64,000 bases of DNA from Ga0077527 sp964531455 (lineage in GTDB: Bacteria > Pseudomonadota > Gammaproteobacteria > Burkholderiales > SG8-41). The notes under the pieces were generated by a model that saw only the letters and a list, made by a program, of their open reading frames with translations, had not been told where the DNA came from and did not search any database. The translations under genes and the position numbers were made by a program. Below are positions 32,872-41,773 of the stretch, one piece after another; within the stretch, counting starts at the first letter, position 1; each line of letters opens with the position of its first letter. The stretch is taken from contig CAZHFZ010000005.1 of assembly GCA_964531455.1 (NCBI GenBank), forward strand, positions 1-64,000, read 5' to 3'.

Positions 32872-34738
32872 GTCAGCACGGCAGCCCGTCCGCCGATCGT
32901 CTACGACACCGTCCATTACTGCGGTGAAGACGCATGGCGCCATATCGGTGGCGCTTGCCCTCACCGTCGTCCTGCTGACCGGTTGCGTGCAATACCAATC
33001 CAAAGTCGTACCCTCCGAGGGCCACATTACCGCACCGCCTGCAGCCAAAGTGCCGGCCGCAGCAATTCCTGCGCCCGCTCGCGTACCCACGCTGGTACCC
33101 CCGCCTTCGGCCCAGGTCAAACCGCAGACCTATAGCGTTGTCGTCAATGAAGTGCCGGTAAAAGAACTGCTGCTGGCATTGGCCCGTGACACCAAACAGA
33201 ATATCGATATCCACTCCGGCCTCGTAGGCACAGTAAGCCTCAACGCCATCAACGAAACCCTCCCGGCCATCCTTGAGCGGGTATCGAAACAGGTCAACCT
33301 GCGTTACCGCACCGAAGGCAACACAATCATCGTGTCGCCGGACGTGGCCTATGTAAAAACCTATCGCGTCAATTACGTCAATATGACGCGGGACACGACC
33401 TCATCAATCGGCGTCACCGGCGAAATCGCCACCTCTTCAGGGTCTGGCGCCAACAGCGCCACAACTTCCGGTTCAGCGACCATGGTGCGCTCAACCTCGA
33501 GCAACAACTTCTGGGTCGAGTTGCGCGACAACATTCGGGGAATTCTGAATTCAACCCGCTTGCAGGCACTCAGCGCCGAAGCGCGCGCAGAACGCCGGGA
33601 ACTGATCAAGCAGGAACAGGACTTGCGGGTACGACAAATCGAAGCGGCGAGCAAAGCCGGTCAGGGGGCCTCCGGCCTGGTGACCTCCTTGCAAACCAAT
33701 GCCGCTGCCGCAGGTGGCCAGCAGCAGGCTTCACTGGTTCCGGATGACGTGGTTGTAAACCCGGTATCAGGAACCATCACCATCAACGCAACGGATTACC
33801 AGCATCAACTGATCCAGAGGCATCTGGACAGTGTGACATCAGCGATCCAGCGACAGGTATTGATCGAGGCCACCATTGTCGAAATCGTGTTGTCCGACGC
33901 ATTCCAGGCCGGTATCGATTGGAGCCGCCTGCCGATCAGCGGCGGACTGTCGATCACGCAGGCCCTGCTCGGCGGGTTCAATGCCGCGGCAACGGGTGCG
34001 GGGGCAGCGGCAGGCAATGCAATGACCATCGCCTACACCAACCCGACCACCAATATCGGCAACATCAGCGGCACCGTTAAACTGCTCGAGGAATTCGGCA
34101 GTTCGCGTGTGTTGTCCAGCCCGAAGCTGATGGCGATGAACAACCAGACCGCGCTCCTCAAGGTTGTCGATAACCTCGTTTACTTTGAAATCAAGGCCGA
34201 CACCACAACGACTTCGACCGGCCCTTCGCAGACCACCTTCAACACCACCGCAAAAAGCGTATCCGTCGGTGTCGTCATGGGTGTCACACCGCAGATCAAC
34301 GAAGACGGCCGCGTGCTGCTCAATGTCCGTCCGACAATTACCCGGCTGAACAACAGCCAGCCCTTCGTCAACGATCCGAATCCGAGTCTGTGTGACATCA
34401 CCCGGACCACCTGTATCGCCAATCCGGTGCCGCAGATCCAGGTACGCGAAATGGAATCGGTGCTCCAGGTCGTCAGCGGCCAGACCGTAATCCTCGGTGG
34501 ACTGATGCAGGACAACTCCAGCGTGGCGAGAGAGCAGATCCCCGGCGCCGACGCGCTGGGCGCTGCAGGCGATCTGCTGCGCTTCCGCAATCAGGGCACG
34601 AGAAAAAGCGAATTGGTGATTTTCCTGCGGCCTACCGTCGTGCAGAACCCGTCTCTGGCCAGTGATGAATTGAAATTCTTCCAGCGTTTCCTGCCACAAC
34701 CTGAGTCTGCTGCCGCGCTCAAGCCCGCCACTCCATGA
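32861..34738 (+). CDS. mshL: MSHA-type secretin, outer-membrane lipoprotein (MshL/PilQ/GspD family)
   Basis: 625 residues if started at the ATG at 32861. ATGs at 32834, 32843 and 32870 are equally in frame because of a tandem duplication. A lipoprotein signal ends in LALTVVLLTGC. A Pro-rich stretch, an N-domain (YSVVVNEVPVKELLLALARDTKQNIDIH...VSLNAINETLPAILERV) and the secretin domain follow (QVLIEATIVEIVLSDAFQAGIDWSRL, GTVKLLEEFGSSRVLSSPKLMAMNNQTALLKV, VGVVMGVTPQINEDGRVLLNVRPTIT, VVSGQTVILGGLMQDN). It forms the outer-membrane pore for the pilus. The stop overlaps the mshN ATG (ATGA). Confidence 0.93.
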   Translation: MHNMSARQPVRRSSTTPSITAVKTHGAISVALALTVVLLTGCVQYQSKVVPSEGHITAPPAAKVPAAAIPAPARVPTLVPPPSAQVKPQTYSVVVNEVPVKELLLALARDTKQNIDIHSGLVGTVSLNAINETLPAILERVSKQVNLRYRTEGNTIIVSPDVAYVKTYRVNYVNMTRDTTSSIGVTGEIATSSGSGANSATTSGSATMVRSTSSNNFWVELRDNIRGILNSTRLQALSAEARAERRELIKQEQDLRVRQIEAASKAGQGASGLVTSLQTNAAAAGGQQQASLVPDDVVVNPVSGTITINATDYQHQLIQRHLDSVTSAIQRQVLIEATIVEIVLSDAFQAGIDWSRLPISGGLSITQALLGGFNAAATGAGAAAGNAMTIAYTNPTTNIGNISGTVKLLEEFGSSRVLSSPKLMAMNNQTALLKVVDNLVYFEIKADTTTTSTGPSQTTFNTTAKSVSVGVVMGVTPQINEDGRVLLNVRPTITRLNNSQPFVNDPNPSLCDITRTTCIANPVPQIQVREMESVLQVVSGQTVILGGLMQDNSSVAREQIPGADALGAAGDLLRFRNQGTRKSELVIFLRPTVVQNPSLASDELKFFQRFLPQPESAAALKPATP

Positions 34739-36003
34739 GCCTGTTGATGAAGGCCTTGGAAAAGGCCGCCAAGGATCGTGGCGAATCGGCGCAGCCAGCG
34801 CCGACGCCGGGAACCACTCCGCCTGCTGCTTCACCGCCGGGGACCTCCGCACCTGGCGCTGCGTCATCGCGCGCGGCGACGGCAGCCGCAACATCCGCGG
34901 CATCGAAAATGGAACTCGCGCTGGAACCGTTGACGGCTGATACGCCCGAACTCGAACGCGCTCCTGCACCCACCGCCGCCTTGAAACCCGCAGCGGGCGC
35001 CAAAAAGACCGGTGATCAGGCCCGCGCTGCAACCGTGCTTCAGGCCACGTCCAGCGCCCCGGAAGCTGCCGTGACTCCGCGCCGGGTTAAACCCGTAATA
35101 CTCATCGGCGGCCTCGCCGGTATTGCGATCATTGCATTCGGCATCTACGTTTATCTGCAAATCACCAATCCCGGCCTGTTCATCCGCCAGCCGCCGCCTT
35201 CACCCATATCTCCGTTGACCCAAACGCCGGCGCCCAAACCCCCGATTGCCACTCAGACACTGGTTGCACCGGCAGAATCGCCGGCAGTTGTCGTCCCTGC
35301 GCCGACAGCAACCCCGGCCTCTGTCGCTGCGGAAGCACCGGCAGCGCCCCAAACTGCATCGCCGCCTGTTGCACGCGCCGAGACGCCGCGTGACAGCATC
35401 AAGGTCAGCGCCGGCTCCGCCGAACCGCAACTCGATTCCCGGCTGACCAGCGCTTATGGCGCATTGCAATCCGGCAAGATTGACGAGGCCCGGCAACTGT
35501 ACGCCGATGTTTTGCGCAGTGATGGCAAGAATATTCAGGGGCTGCTGGGTTCAGCCGCTGTTTCGATGCAGCAGAACAACACCGATGAAGCAAGCCGCCT
35601 GTATTTCCGGGTGCTTGATCTGGAACCGCGCAATCCTTATGCACAGGCCGGCATTGTGGCCATGATGGGACGTGCCGACCCCGCGGCCGCAGAAGCCAAA
35701 CTCAAACAACTGATTGCCCGCGAGCCCATAGCGTCGCTGCACTTCACGCTGGGCAATCTCTATGGCGACCAGTCGCGCTGGGCAGAAGCGCAGCAATCCT
35801 ACTTTCAGGCGCACCAGCTTGAACCGGCAAATCCCGATTACGCCTACAATCTGGCGGTGGGACTTGAACATATCGGCCAGGCCAAACTCGCGAGCGGTTT
35901 CTACCGCCGCGCTGTTGAACTGGCGCAGGCGCGCGGCCGGGCAGGTTTCAATGTGAATCAGGCGCAGGACCGGATCCGACAACTCGCCGCGCTGCCGGAA
36001 TAA
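34735..36003 (+). CDS. mshN: TPR-repeat membrane protein (MshN-like)
   Basis: 422 residues. The N-terminus MSLLMKALEKAAKDRG is the standard opening of MshN-type proteins. An Ala/Pro-rich cytoplasmic part is followed by one transmembrane helix (PVILIGGLAGIAIIAFGIYVYLQI, about 120-143), then a long Pro-rich periplasmic linker. Tetratricopeptide repeats take up the C-terminal half (LTSAYGALQSGKIDEARQLYADVLRSDGKNIQGLLGSAAVSMQQNNTDEASRLYFRVLDLEP and onwards). It probably scaffolds pilus assembly between MshM and the secretin. It is coupled to mshL by a four-base overlap. Confidence 0.85.
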   Translation: MSLLMKALEKAAKDRGESAQPAPTPGTTPPAASPPGTSAPGAASSRAATAAATSAASKMELALEPLTADTPELERAPAPTAALKPAAGAKKTGDQARAATVLQATSSAPEAAVTPRRVKPVILIGGLAGIAIIAFGIYVYLQITNPGLFIRQPPPSPISPLTQTPAPKPPIATQTLVAPAESPAVVVPAPTATPASVAAEAPAAPQTASPPVARAETPRDSIKVSAGSAEPQLDSRLTSAYGALQSGKIDEARQLYADVLRSDGKNIQGLLGSAAVSMQQNNTDEASRLYFRVLDLEPRNPYAQAGIVAMMGRADPAAAEAKLKQLIAREPIASLHFTLGNLYGDQSRWAEAQQSYFQAHQLEPANPDYAYNLAVGLEHIGQAKLASGFYRRAVELAQARGRAGFNVNQAQDRIRQLAALPE

Positions 36004-36020
36004 ACGGCCGGACGACCGCG

Positions 36021-37727
36021 ATGTCCGAACAACGAAAGAAACTGCGGCTCGGCGAGCTGCTGGTCCAGCAGGGACTGATCACCAAGGATCAGCTCGCCAT
36101 CGTCCTCGCCGAACAGCGCAACAGCAATGTACCCATCGGACGCTTGCTGGTCAGGCTGGGTTTCGTCACCGAAACCGCCATCCGCGACATCATGGCGCGG
36201 ACAGTCGGGCAGGAATCGATCGACCTCGCGCAGGTCATCGCCGACCCCGAGGCACTGAGTCTGGTTCCTGAGGAATTTGCCCGACGCAATCACCTGCTGC
36301 CGATCGCCTTTGACCCCACCGAAAACGTACTGACCATCGCCACCACAGAGATTTTCAATGTGGTGGCACTGGACCAGTTGCGCGCGATGCTCGGCCCGCA
36401 TGCGGAACTGAAAACCCAGCTTGCTGCGGAAGCGCAACTCGGCGATTACATCGACCAGTTCTACGGCCACGAGCTCTCGGTTGACGGCATCCTGACCGAG
36501 ATCGAAACCGGCGAGATTGACTACGACAGCCTCCAGGCCGGCGGCGATGAATACACGCAGCCGATGGTGCGCCTGGTCAACGCCATCCTCGTTGATGCCG
36601 TCAAACGCGGCGCTTCGGATATTCACTTCGAACCGGAATATGCGTTCCTGCGCATCCGCTACCGCATCGACGGCGTGCTGGAGACGGTGCGCAGCCTGCA
36701 CAAAACATACATGCCCGGCATTACGGTGCGCCTGAAAGTGGTCAGCGAGATGAACATCGCCGAGACCCGTGCCCCCCAGGACGGGCGGCTGTCGCTGACG
36801 CTGAATGGTCGTCCCGTGGATTTCCGCGTCTCCACCCAGCCGACGATTTACGGCGAGAACATCGTGCTGCGGGTGCTCGACCGCGAAAAATCCATCGTCA
36901 ACCTCGACCGTATGAATCTGTCGAAGGAAACGATGGGCAAGCTGGATATCATGCTGGCACGTCCTGAAGGCATTCTGGTGGTTACCGGCCCGACCGGCAG
37001 TGGCAAAACCACCACGCTCTATTCGCTGCTCGCACAGGTCAATGATGAAACCGTGAACATCATGACCCTGGAAGATCCGGTGGAATACCCGCTGACTCTG
37101 ATGCGCCAGACCTCGGTCAACGATGTAGCGCGCATGGACTTCGCCAACGGCATCCGTTCGATCATGCGCCAGGATCCGGACATCATCCTGGTCGGCGAGG
37201 TGCGTGACAAGGAAACCGCGGAGATGGCGTTCCGCGCCGCGATGACCGGCCATCAGGTATTCACTACGCTGCATACCAATTCGGCACTCGGCGCTTTCCC
37301 CCGCCTGCTCGACATCGGCATCCAGCCCGACATCATGGCCGGCAACATCATCGGCATCATCGCCCAACGGCTGGTGCGGATGCTTTGTACACACTGCAAA
37401 GAAGCCTATGCGCCTTCACAGGAAGAACGCATATTGCTCGGGCCCGCTGCTGATTCAGTGTCATTCCTCTACCGGCCGGTCGGCTGCAAGAGTTGCGGCA
37501 ACAAGGGCTATCGCGGGCGCACCCCCATCATGGAACTGCTGGTGATGGATGGCGACATCGATGAACTGGTCGCCCGCCGCGCAACGGCCAAGGAATTACG
37601 CGCAGAAGCCGTCTCCAAGGGATTCCGCTCGCTGGCAGAAGAAGGCATCACGCGTGTGCTTGAAGGCACCACCAGCCTCGCCGAGGTCGCCCGTACTGTC
37701 GATCTGACCGGCCGTCTGCGGCAATGA
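36021..37727 (+). CDS. mshE: Pilus extension ATPase MshE (GspE/PilB family) with MshEN c-di-GMP-type domain
   Basis: 568 residues. The N-terminus has two tandem motifs: RLGELLVQQGLITKDQLAIV... (9-32) and IGRLLVRLGFVTETAIRDIM (39-58), six residues apart. This is the MshEN pattern shown in Vibrio MshE to bind c-di-GMP. The ATPase domain has Walker A GPTGSGKT (323-330), an Asp box, and Walker B DIILVGEVRD (387-396). A zinc-binding tetracysteine follows (C456, C459, C489, C492). It powers pilin polymerisation. There is no PilT-type retraction ATPase in the locus. Confidence 0.95.
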   Translation: MSEQRKKLRLGELLVQQGLITKDQLAIVLAEQRNSNVPIGRLLVRLGFVTETAIRDIMARTVGQESIDLAQVIADPEALSLVPEEFARRNHLLPIAFDPTENVLTIATTEIFNVVALDQLRAMLGPHAELKTQLAAEAQLGDYIDQFYGHELSVDGILTEIETGEIDYDSLQAGGDEYTQPMVRLVNAILVDAVKRGASDIHFEPEYAFLRIRYRIDGVLETVRSLHKTYMPGITVRLKVVSEMNIAETRAPQDGRLSLTLNGRPVDFRVSTQPTIYGENIVLRVLDREKSIVNLDRMNLSKETMGKLDIMLARPEGILVVTGPTGSGKTTTLYSLLAQVNDETVNIMTLEDPVEYPLTLMRQTSVNDVARMDFANGIRSIMRQDPDIILVGEVRDKETAEMAFRAAMTGHQVFTTLHTNSALGAFPRLLDIGIQPDIMAGNIIGIIAQRLVRMLCTHCKEAYAPSQEERILLGPAADSVSFLYRPVGCKSCGNKGYRGRTPIMELLVMDGDIDELVARRATAKELRAEAVSKGFRSLAEEGITRVLEGTTSLAEVARTVDLTGRLRQ

Positions 37728-37755
37728 GCGCAGGCCTTTTCCGCGCAAGCGACTG

Positions 37756-38964
37756 ATGCCATCCTTCGAATACAAAGCGATCGACAAGACCGGCCAACCG
37801 GCTCGCGGCGGCCTCGACGCGGTCAACGAAGTCGATCTGGAACTGCGGCTGCGCCGCATGGGCCTCGACCTGATCACCTGCAAACAGGTCGACCGGCGGT
37901 CCAGATCCATCGGCGCCGGCGGCGCCATCACCCGCCAGGATCTGATCAACTTCTGCTTCGACATGGAGCAGATGGTGCGCTCCGGAATCCCCATCCTTGA
38001 CGGCCTGCGCGACATGCGCGACTCCATCGATTCACCGCGCTTCCGCGAAGTGCTGACCGTGATGGCGGAAGACATGGAGGCCGGCAACGTCCTGTCACAA
38101 TGCATGTCAACACACCCGGAAGCGTTCGACCGCGTGTTTATCAGCCTGATTCGTGCAGGTGAACAATCCGGCCAGTTGCCCGAGGTATTCCAGAATCTGG
38201 CCGAAACCATCCGCTGGCAGGATGAGCTCTTGTCGCAGACCCGGCGCCTTCTGATGTATCCGGCATTCACGCTGGTTGTGGTTCTCGGCGTCATGGCTGC
38301 CCTGCTGATTTTTCTGGTGCCGCAAATCGCCCAATTGTTCAAATCAATGGGCATGGCGCTGCCGATGCAGACCAAAGTACTGCTTGCAGTATCCGGGGTT
38401 GCCAAAGACTTCTGGCTGCCGATCATCATGCTGCCCACCATTGCCGTCATTACGCTGGTGATCACGGTCAGGCGTTCGACCAAGGCGGCATACCTGTGGG
38501 ATCACGCGAAACTGCACATCCCGGTGATCGGTCCGATCATCCAGAAAATCATCATGTCGCGCTTTACCAACACCTTCGGGCTGATGTACCGCTCCGGCAT
38601 TACGGTTCTCGATGCCATCCGCATCAGCGAAGACGTCGTCGGCAACCGTGTAGTCGCGGATGGTCTCAACCGTGCCGTACAGCAGATCGGATCGGGCGAA
38701 GGACTCACCGACACCTTCCACAACCTCGGGCTGTTCCCGCCGCTGGTCATCCGTATGCTTCGCGTCGGCGAAAGCACCGGCGCGCTGGATACGGCTCTGG
38801 CCAACGTGACTTATTTTTACAACCGCGACGTCAAGGATGCCGTGGACAAGGGCATGAAGATGCTGGGGCCGGCGCTGACGCTGATTCTGGGCGGCATGAT
38901 CGCGTTTGTGATCTGGGCGGTGCTGGGTCCCGTCTATGATATTCTCGGCAAAATGAAATTCTAG
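37756..38964 (+). CDS. mshG: Inner-membrane platform protein MshG (GspF/PilC family)
   Basis: 402 residues. MPSFEYKAIDKTGQPARGGLDAVNEVDLELRLRRMGLDLI is the GspF N-terminus. Two T2SSF domains are visible: FCFDMEQMVRSGIPILDGLRDMRDSI and FTNTFGLMYRSGITVLDAIRISEDVVGN, each with its own membrane span (PAFTLVVVLGVMAALLIFLVPQI; GPALTLILGGMIAFVIWAVLGPVYDI). It anchors MshE and the pilin subunits in the inner membrane. It is 28 bases after mshE. Confidence 0.95.
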   Translation: MPSFEYKAIDKTGQPARGGLDAVNEVDLELRLRRMGLDLITCKQVDRRSRSIGAGGAITRQDLINFCFDMEQMVRSGIPILDGLRDMRDSIDSPRFREVLTVMAEDMEAGNVLSQCMSTHPEAFDRVFISLIRAGEQSGQLPEVFQNLAETIRWQDELLSQTRRLLMYPAFTLVVVLGVMAALLIFLVPQIAQLFKSMGMALPMQTKVLLAVSGVAKDFWLPIIMLPTIAVITLVITVRRSTKAAYLWDHAKLHIPVIGPIIQKIIMSRFTNTFGLMYRSGITVLDAIRISEDVVGNRVVADGLNRAVQQIGSGEGLTDTFHNLGLFPPLVIRMLRVGESTGALDTALANVTYFYNRDVKDAVDKGMKMLGPALTLILGGMIAFVIWAVLGPVYDILGKMKF

Positions 38965-39002
38965 GCGCGCGCCCCGCCTCACGACTGCGACATCCTCCAA
39001 CC

Positions 39003-40598
39003 ATGGCCGCCAAACTCCTCGTTTACCTCTCCGCAGCCGGCGTCGTAGTGACGCGCACCCGGGGCAGCCGCATTACCGATCCCGAACGTTTCGGCAACGA
39101 CGAGGCCGGCATAGAGTCCTTCCGCCAATACGCTTTGGCCAACAATTCAGCGCCGGCGTTTCTGCTGGTCGACGCGATCGAAGAAGACTATCGATTCGAA
39201 ACGCTGCCGCATGCGTCGGGCTCCGACCGCGACCAGATGGTCGAGCGCAAACTGCGCCAGCACTATCGCACTTCACAGTTCAGTTCAGCGCATCTTGTGG
39301 GAAGGGACAGCACCAAACGGCGCGATGACCGGTTCCTGTTCTGCGCACTGACCAACCCGGATCTGATCGCACCCTGGCTCGGCGTACTGACCGCAGCCGG
39401 CCACCCTATAGGCGGCGTATTCCTGTTGCCTCTGGTGATGCCGCAACTGGCCGCCTCGCTTGAGCCCAAAACGGTCAACCTGCTGTTCGCAGGCACTTTG
39501 GACACCGGTGTCCGTCTCGCATTTTTCCGTGAGGGCGGGTTCCGCTTAAGCCGCCTTAGCCGCGCCGACACTGCAGTCAGTGGTTTGCCGCGCGCAATCC
39601 TTGACGAAATCACCAACACCCGCCTTTACCTGCATGCGCTGAGGGCAGCCACGCTGGATGAACCGGCAACCGTAATACTGCTGGATCATGCAGACGTGCT
39701 TGAGCCGACGGTGCAACTGATCCACTCGGAGAGTCCGGCCCTGACCTGCCGCCTGGTCGGCAGCGCCGAACTTGCACAGCGGCTGAAACTGTCGCAGGAA
39801 CTGATCAAAAGCACTCCGGAAAGCATCTTTCTGCAGTTGCTGGCCACCAAAATACCGGACAGCAACCTTGCGGCCCCGGCGATTACCGCCGGCTACCGCC
39901 GGCTGCGCACCAGACAGCAGATCTACATGTCCAGTGCAGCTGTTGCGGTGATGGGTATCTGCTGGACGGGTTACAACCTGTTGCAGCAATTTACGCTGGA
40001 CGAAGAGCGCGGGGACTTTATACGGCAAACCGCCCGGGTCAATGCCGAATACGAGGCGGTGACGCGACAGTTTCCGTCGGCACCAACCTCAGCTGAAAAC
40101 CTGAAACGCACTACCGAACTTGCAGAACAACTTCAGGCCGCAGGGAAAACGCCGGTCCAGTTCTACACCCTGCTGTCACGGGCGTTGGCTCCGGATCCCG
40201 ACCTTGTGCCTATAGAAATTACCTGGCAGCACTCGCCGAACGAAATTACAGGCACTGATCGCGGGACTGAAGCACCCACCGCCAATCGCACCGGAGGGCC
40301 CGCCGCGCCGCCTGCACCGCCGCCCGGAACCCCACCAGGAAGCAGTGTGCGCAAACAAAGCGGACTGATCGCTGGCGAACTGCGCAATTTCCGTGGTGAT
40401 TTTCGCGATGCCATCAACCGCATCAACCGGCTTGCCGACCGGCTGCGGGCAGACCCGGCAGTTGAACAGGTCCGGGTCACGCAACTGCCGCTGAACGTCA
40501 ATCCCGGGCTGGCGCTGACCGGCAGCACTGCAGAAACGCCGGCGCAGGGCGGCTCCACTGAATTCCGGCTGATTGTTGTGATGAAACCCGCATCATGA
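39003..40598 (+). CDS. Bitopic pilus assembly protein, MshI/GspL-like
   Basis: 531 residues. The N-terminal 300 residues are cytoplasmic and resemble the actin-like half of GspL/MshI/PilM by position and length (MAAKLLVYLSAAGVVVTRTRGSRI..., LVDAIEEDYRFETLPHASGSDRDQMVERKLRQHY). One transmembrane helix lies at 309-328 (MSSAAVAVMGICWTGYNLLQQF). The periplasmic part has a PilN-like coiled region and a Pro/Gly-rich insert near residue 430 (GPAAPPAPPPGTPPG), then a ferredoxin-like tail. Sequence identity to known MshI cannot be judged by eye. The stop overlaps the next gene by four bases. Confidence 0.7.
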   Translation: MAAKLLVYLSAAGVVVTRTRGSRITDPERFGNDEAGIESFRQYALANNSAPAFLLVDAIEEDYRFETLPHASGSDRDQMVERKLRQHYRTSQFSSAHLVGRDSTKRRDDRFLFCALTNPDLIAPWLGVLTAAGHPIGGVFLLPLVMPQLAASLEPKTVNLLFAGTLDTGVRLAFFREGGFRLSRLSRADTAVSGLPRAILDEITNTRLYLHALRAATLDEPATVILLDHADVLEPTVQLIHSESPALTCRLVGSAELAQRLKLSQELIKSTPESIFLQLLATKIPDSNLAAPAITAGYRRLRTRQQIYMSSAAVAVMGICWTGYNLLQQFTLDEERGDFIRQTARVNAEYEAVTRQFPSAPTSAENLKRTTELAEQLQAAGKTPVQFYTLLSRALAPDPDLVPIEITWQHSPNEITGTDRGTEAPTANRTGGPAAPPAPPPGTPPGSSVRKQSGLIAGELRNFRGDFRDAINRINRLADRLRADPAVEQVRVTQLPLNVNPGLALTGSTAETPAQGGSTEFRLIVVMKPAS

Positions 40599-41206
40599 AC
40601 AGCGAAGAACTCAAGGCCCTGCGCCTGCCGCTGCTCGTGCTTCTGACAGTCATCGCGCTGGCAGCAGGGGCCATTTATTACACCGACCTGCAGGTCAAGC
40701 AGGCCGCTACAGCACTGAACCAGCAAAAAGCTGCATTCCAGACCGCACAGTCGCGCATGCGCCAGTCCGGCGACGAAAAAAACACCATTGTCCAGTATGT
40801 TGACAAGTACCGTGACCTGGAAAAAACCGGATTTGCCGGGGAAGAACAGCGTATCAACTGGCTCGATGCCCTGCGCAATGCCAACAGCAAGGCGGAACTC
40901 TTCGGTGTGAACTACCAGATCGGCGTACAACACCCCTATCCGTATGCCAACGAATTCAACTCGGGCGCCATCACGTTGCAGGAAACCATCATGGAACTCG
41001 ACATGCGATTGCTGCATGAAGGCGACTTGCTGCGCTTCCTTGATGCCTTGCGCGCGCAGCAGGTCGGCCTTTTTCATGTAAAGGAATGCACGCTCCTGCG
41101 CACTGATCGCACCGAAACTCTGCGCAATCAACCTTACCTGAGCGCCAAATGCGATCTCGCGTGGATCACTGCACGGCCGGGCACGGTCGCACCGGGAGGC
41201 CGATGA
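40595..41206 (+). CDS. Bitopic pilus assembly protein, MshJ/PilO-like
   Basis: 203 residues. A short cytoplasmic start MNSEELKALR is followed by one transmembrane helix (LPLLVLLTVIALAAGAIYYTDL) and a periplasmic coiled coil (KQAATALNQQKAAFQTAQSRMRQSGDEKNTIVQYVDKYRDLEKTGF). A PilO/GspM-like ferredoxin domain then runs to the end (ITLQETIMELDMRLLHEGDLLRFLDALRAQ). It would pair with the preceding protein in the inner-membrane alignment complex. ATGA overlaps lie at both ends. Confidence 0.72.
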   Translation: MNSEELKALRLPLLVLLTVIALAAGAIYYTDLQVKQAATALNQQKAAFQTAQSRMRQSGDEKNTIVQYVDKYRDLEKTGFAGEEQRINWLDALRNANSKAELFGVNYQIGVQHPYPYANEFNSGAITLQETIMELDMRLLHEGDLLRFLDALRAQQVGLFHVKECTLLRTDRTETLRNQPYLSAKCDLAWITARPGTVAPGGR

Positions 41207-41763
41207 TGAGATCCGTGCTGCTCATGCTGGCATTGCTCTTGCCCACCACCGTCTATGGCGCCGAAACGCTCGGCCGCCTGTTTTTCAGCCCCGATCAACG
41301 CGCCCAGCTCGACATGCTGCGCACAAAACGGGTAGTCGCCTCACAGACCAAGGAAGAGCCTCCGCCTGAAGTCGTGACCTACAATGGCATCGTGCGCCGC
41401 AGCGACGGTAAAACGACTGTCTGGGTAAACAATCAGGCACTGTCTGAAGCAGACCTGCGCGACAAACCAGCCATCGCCGGACGTGTCAGCCGTGATGGAA
41501 AAATAGTGCTGCAGGCCACGCAACCGGGTACCGCGAGGACGCAATTGAAGGTGGGACAAAGCGCGGAGTTGTTGTCCGGTCAGGTCGCCGAGTCGTACAA
41601 CGCGGCAGCCAACACTGCCGCACGCGCCCCCAAACCCGAAGCCGTGCCCAAAACCGCACCTTCAACCGCGGGCAAAGACAGCGAAACGCCCACCAGAGGC
41701 GCGCAGCCTGAACGGGCAGGCGACGGCACACCGCCTGCAACGGCGCCGACAACGCGCCCCTGA
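41203..41763 (+). CDS. Periplasmic MshK/PilP-like accessory protein
   Basis: 186 residues from the ATG at 41203 (or 41206), preceded by GGGAGG. The signal peptide MRSVLLMLALLLPTTVYGAE is clear. The mature N-terminus ETLGRLFFSPDQRAQLDMLR is a motif common in MshK-type proteins. The middle (VVTYNGIVRRSDGKTTVWVNNQALSE) is a small beta domain related to PilP/GspC homology regions. The Thr/Ala/Pro-rich tail is low complexity. It probably links the inner platform to the secretin. The assignment is by position and these motifs. Confidence 0.7.
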   Translation: MMRSVLLMLALLLPTTVYGAETLGRLFFSPDQRAQLDMLRTKRVVASQTKEEPPPEVVTYNGIVRRSDGKTTVWVNNQALSEADLRDKPAIAGRVSRDGKIVLQATQPGTARTQLKVGQSAELLSGQVAESYNAAANTAARAPKPEAVPKTAPSTAGKDSETPTRGAQPERAGDGTPPATAPTTRP

Positions 41764-41773
41764 GTCTGGCCTG

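Noticed and set aside
35958..37394. 478-residue minus-strand open frame opposite mshE
   Set aside because: It is an antisense shadow of a well-conserved GspE-family gene; there are no domains or ribosome site.
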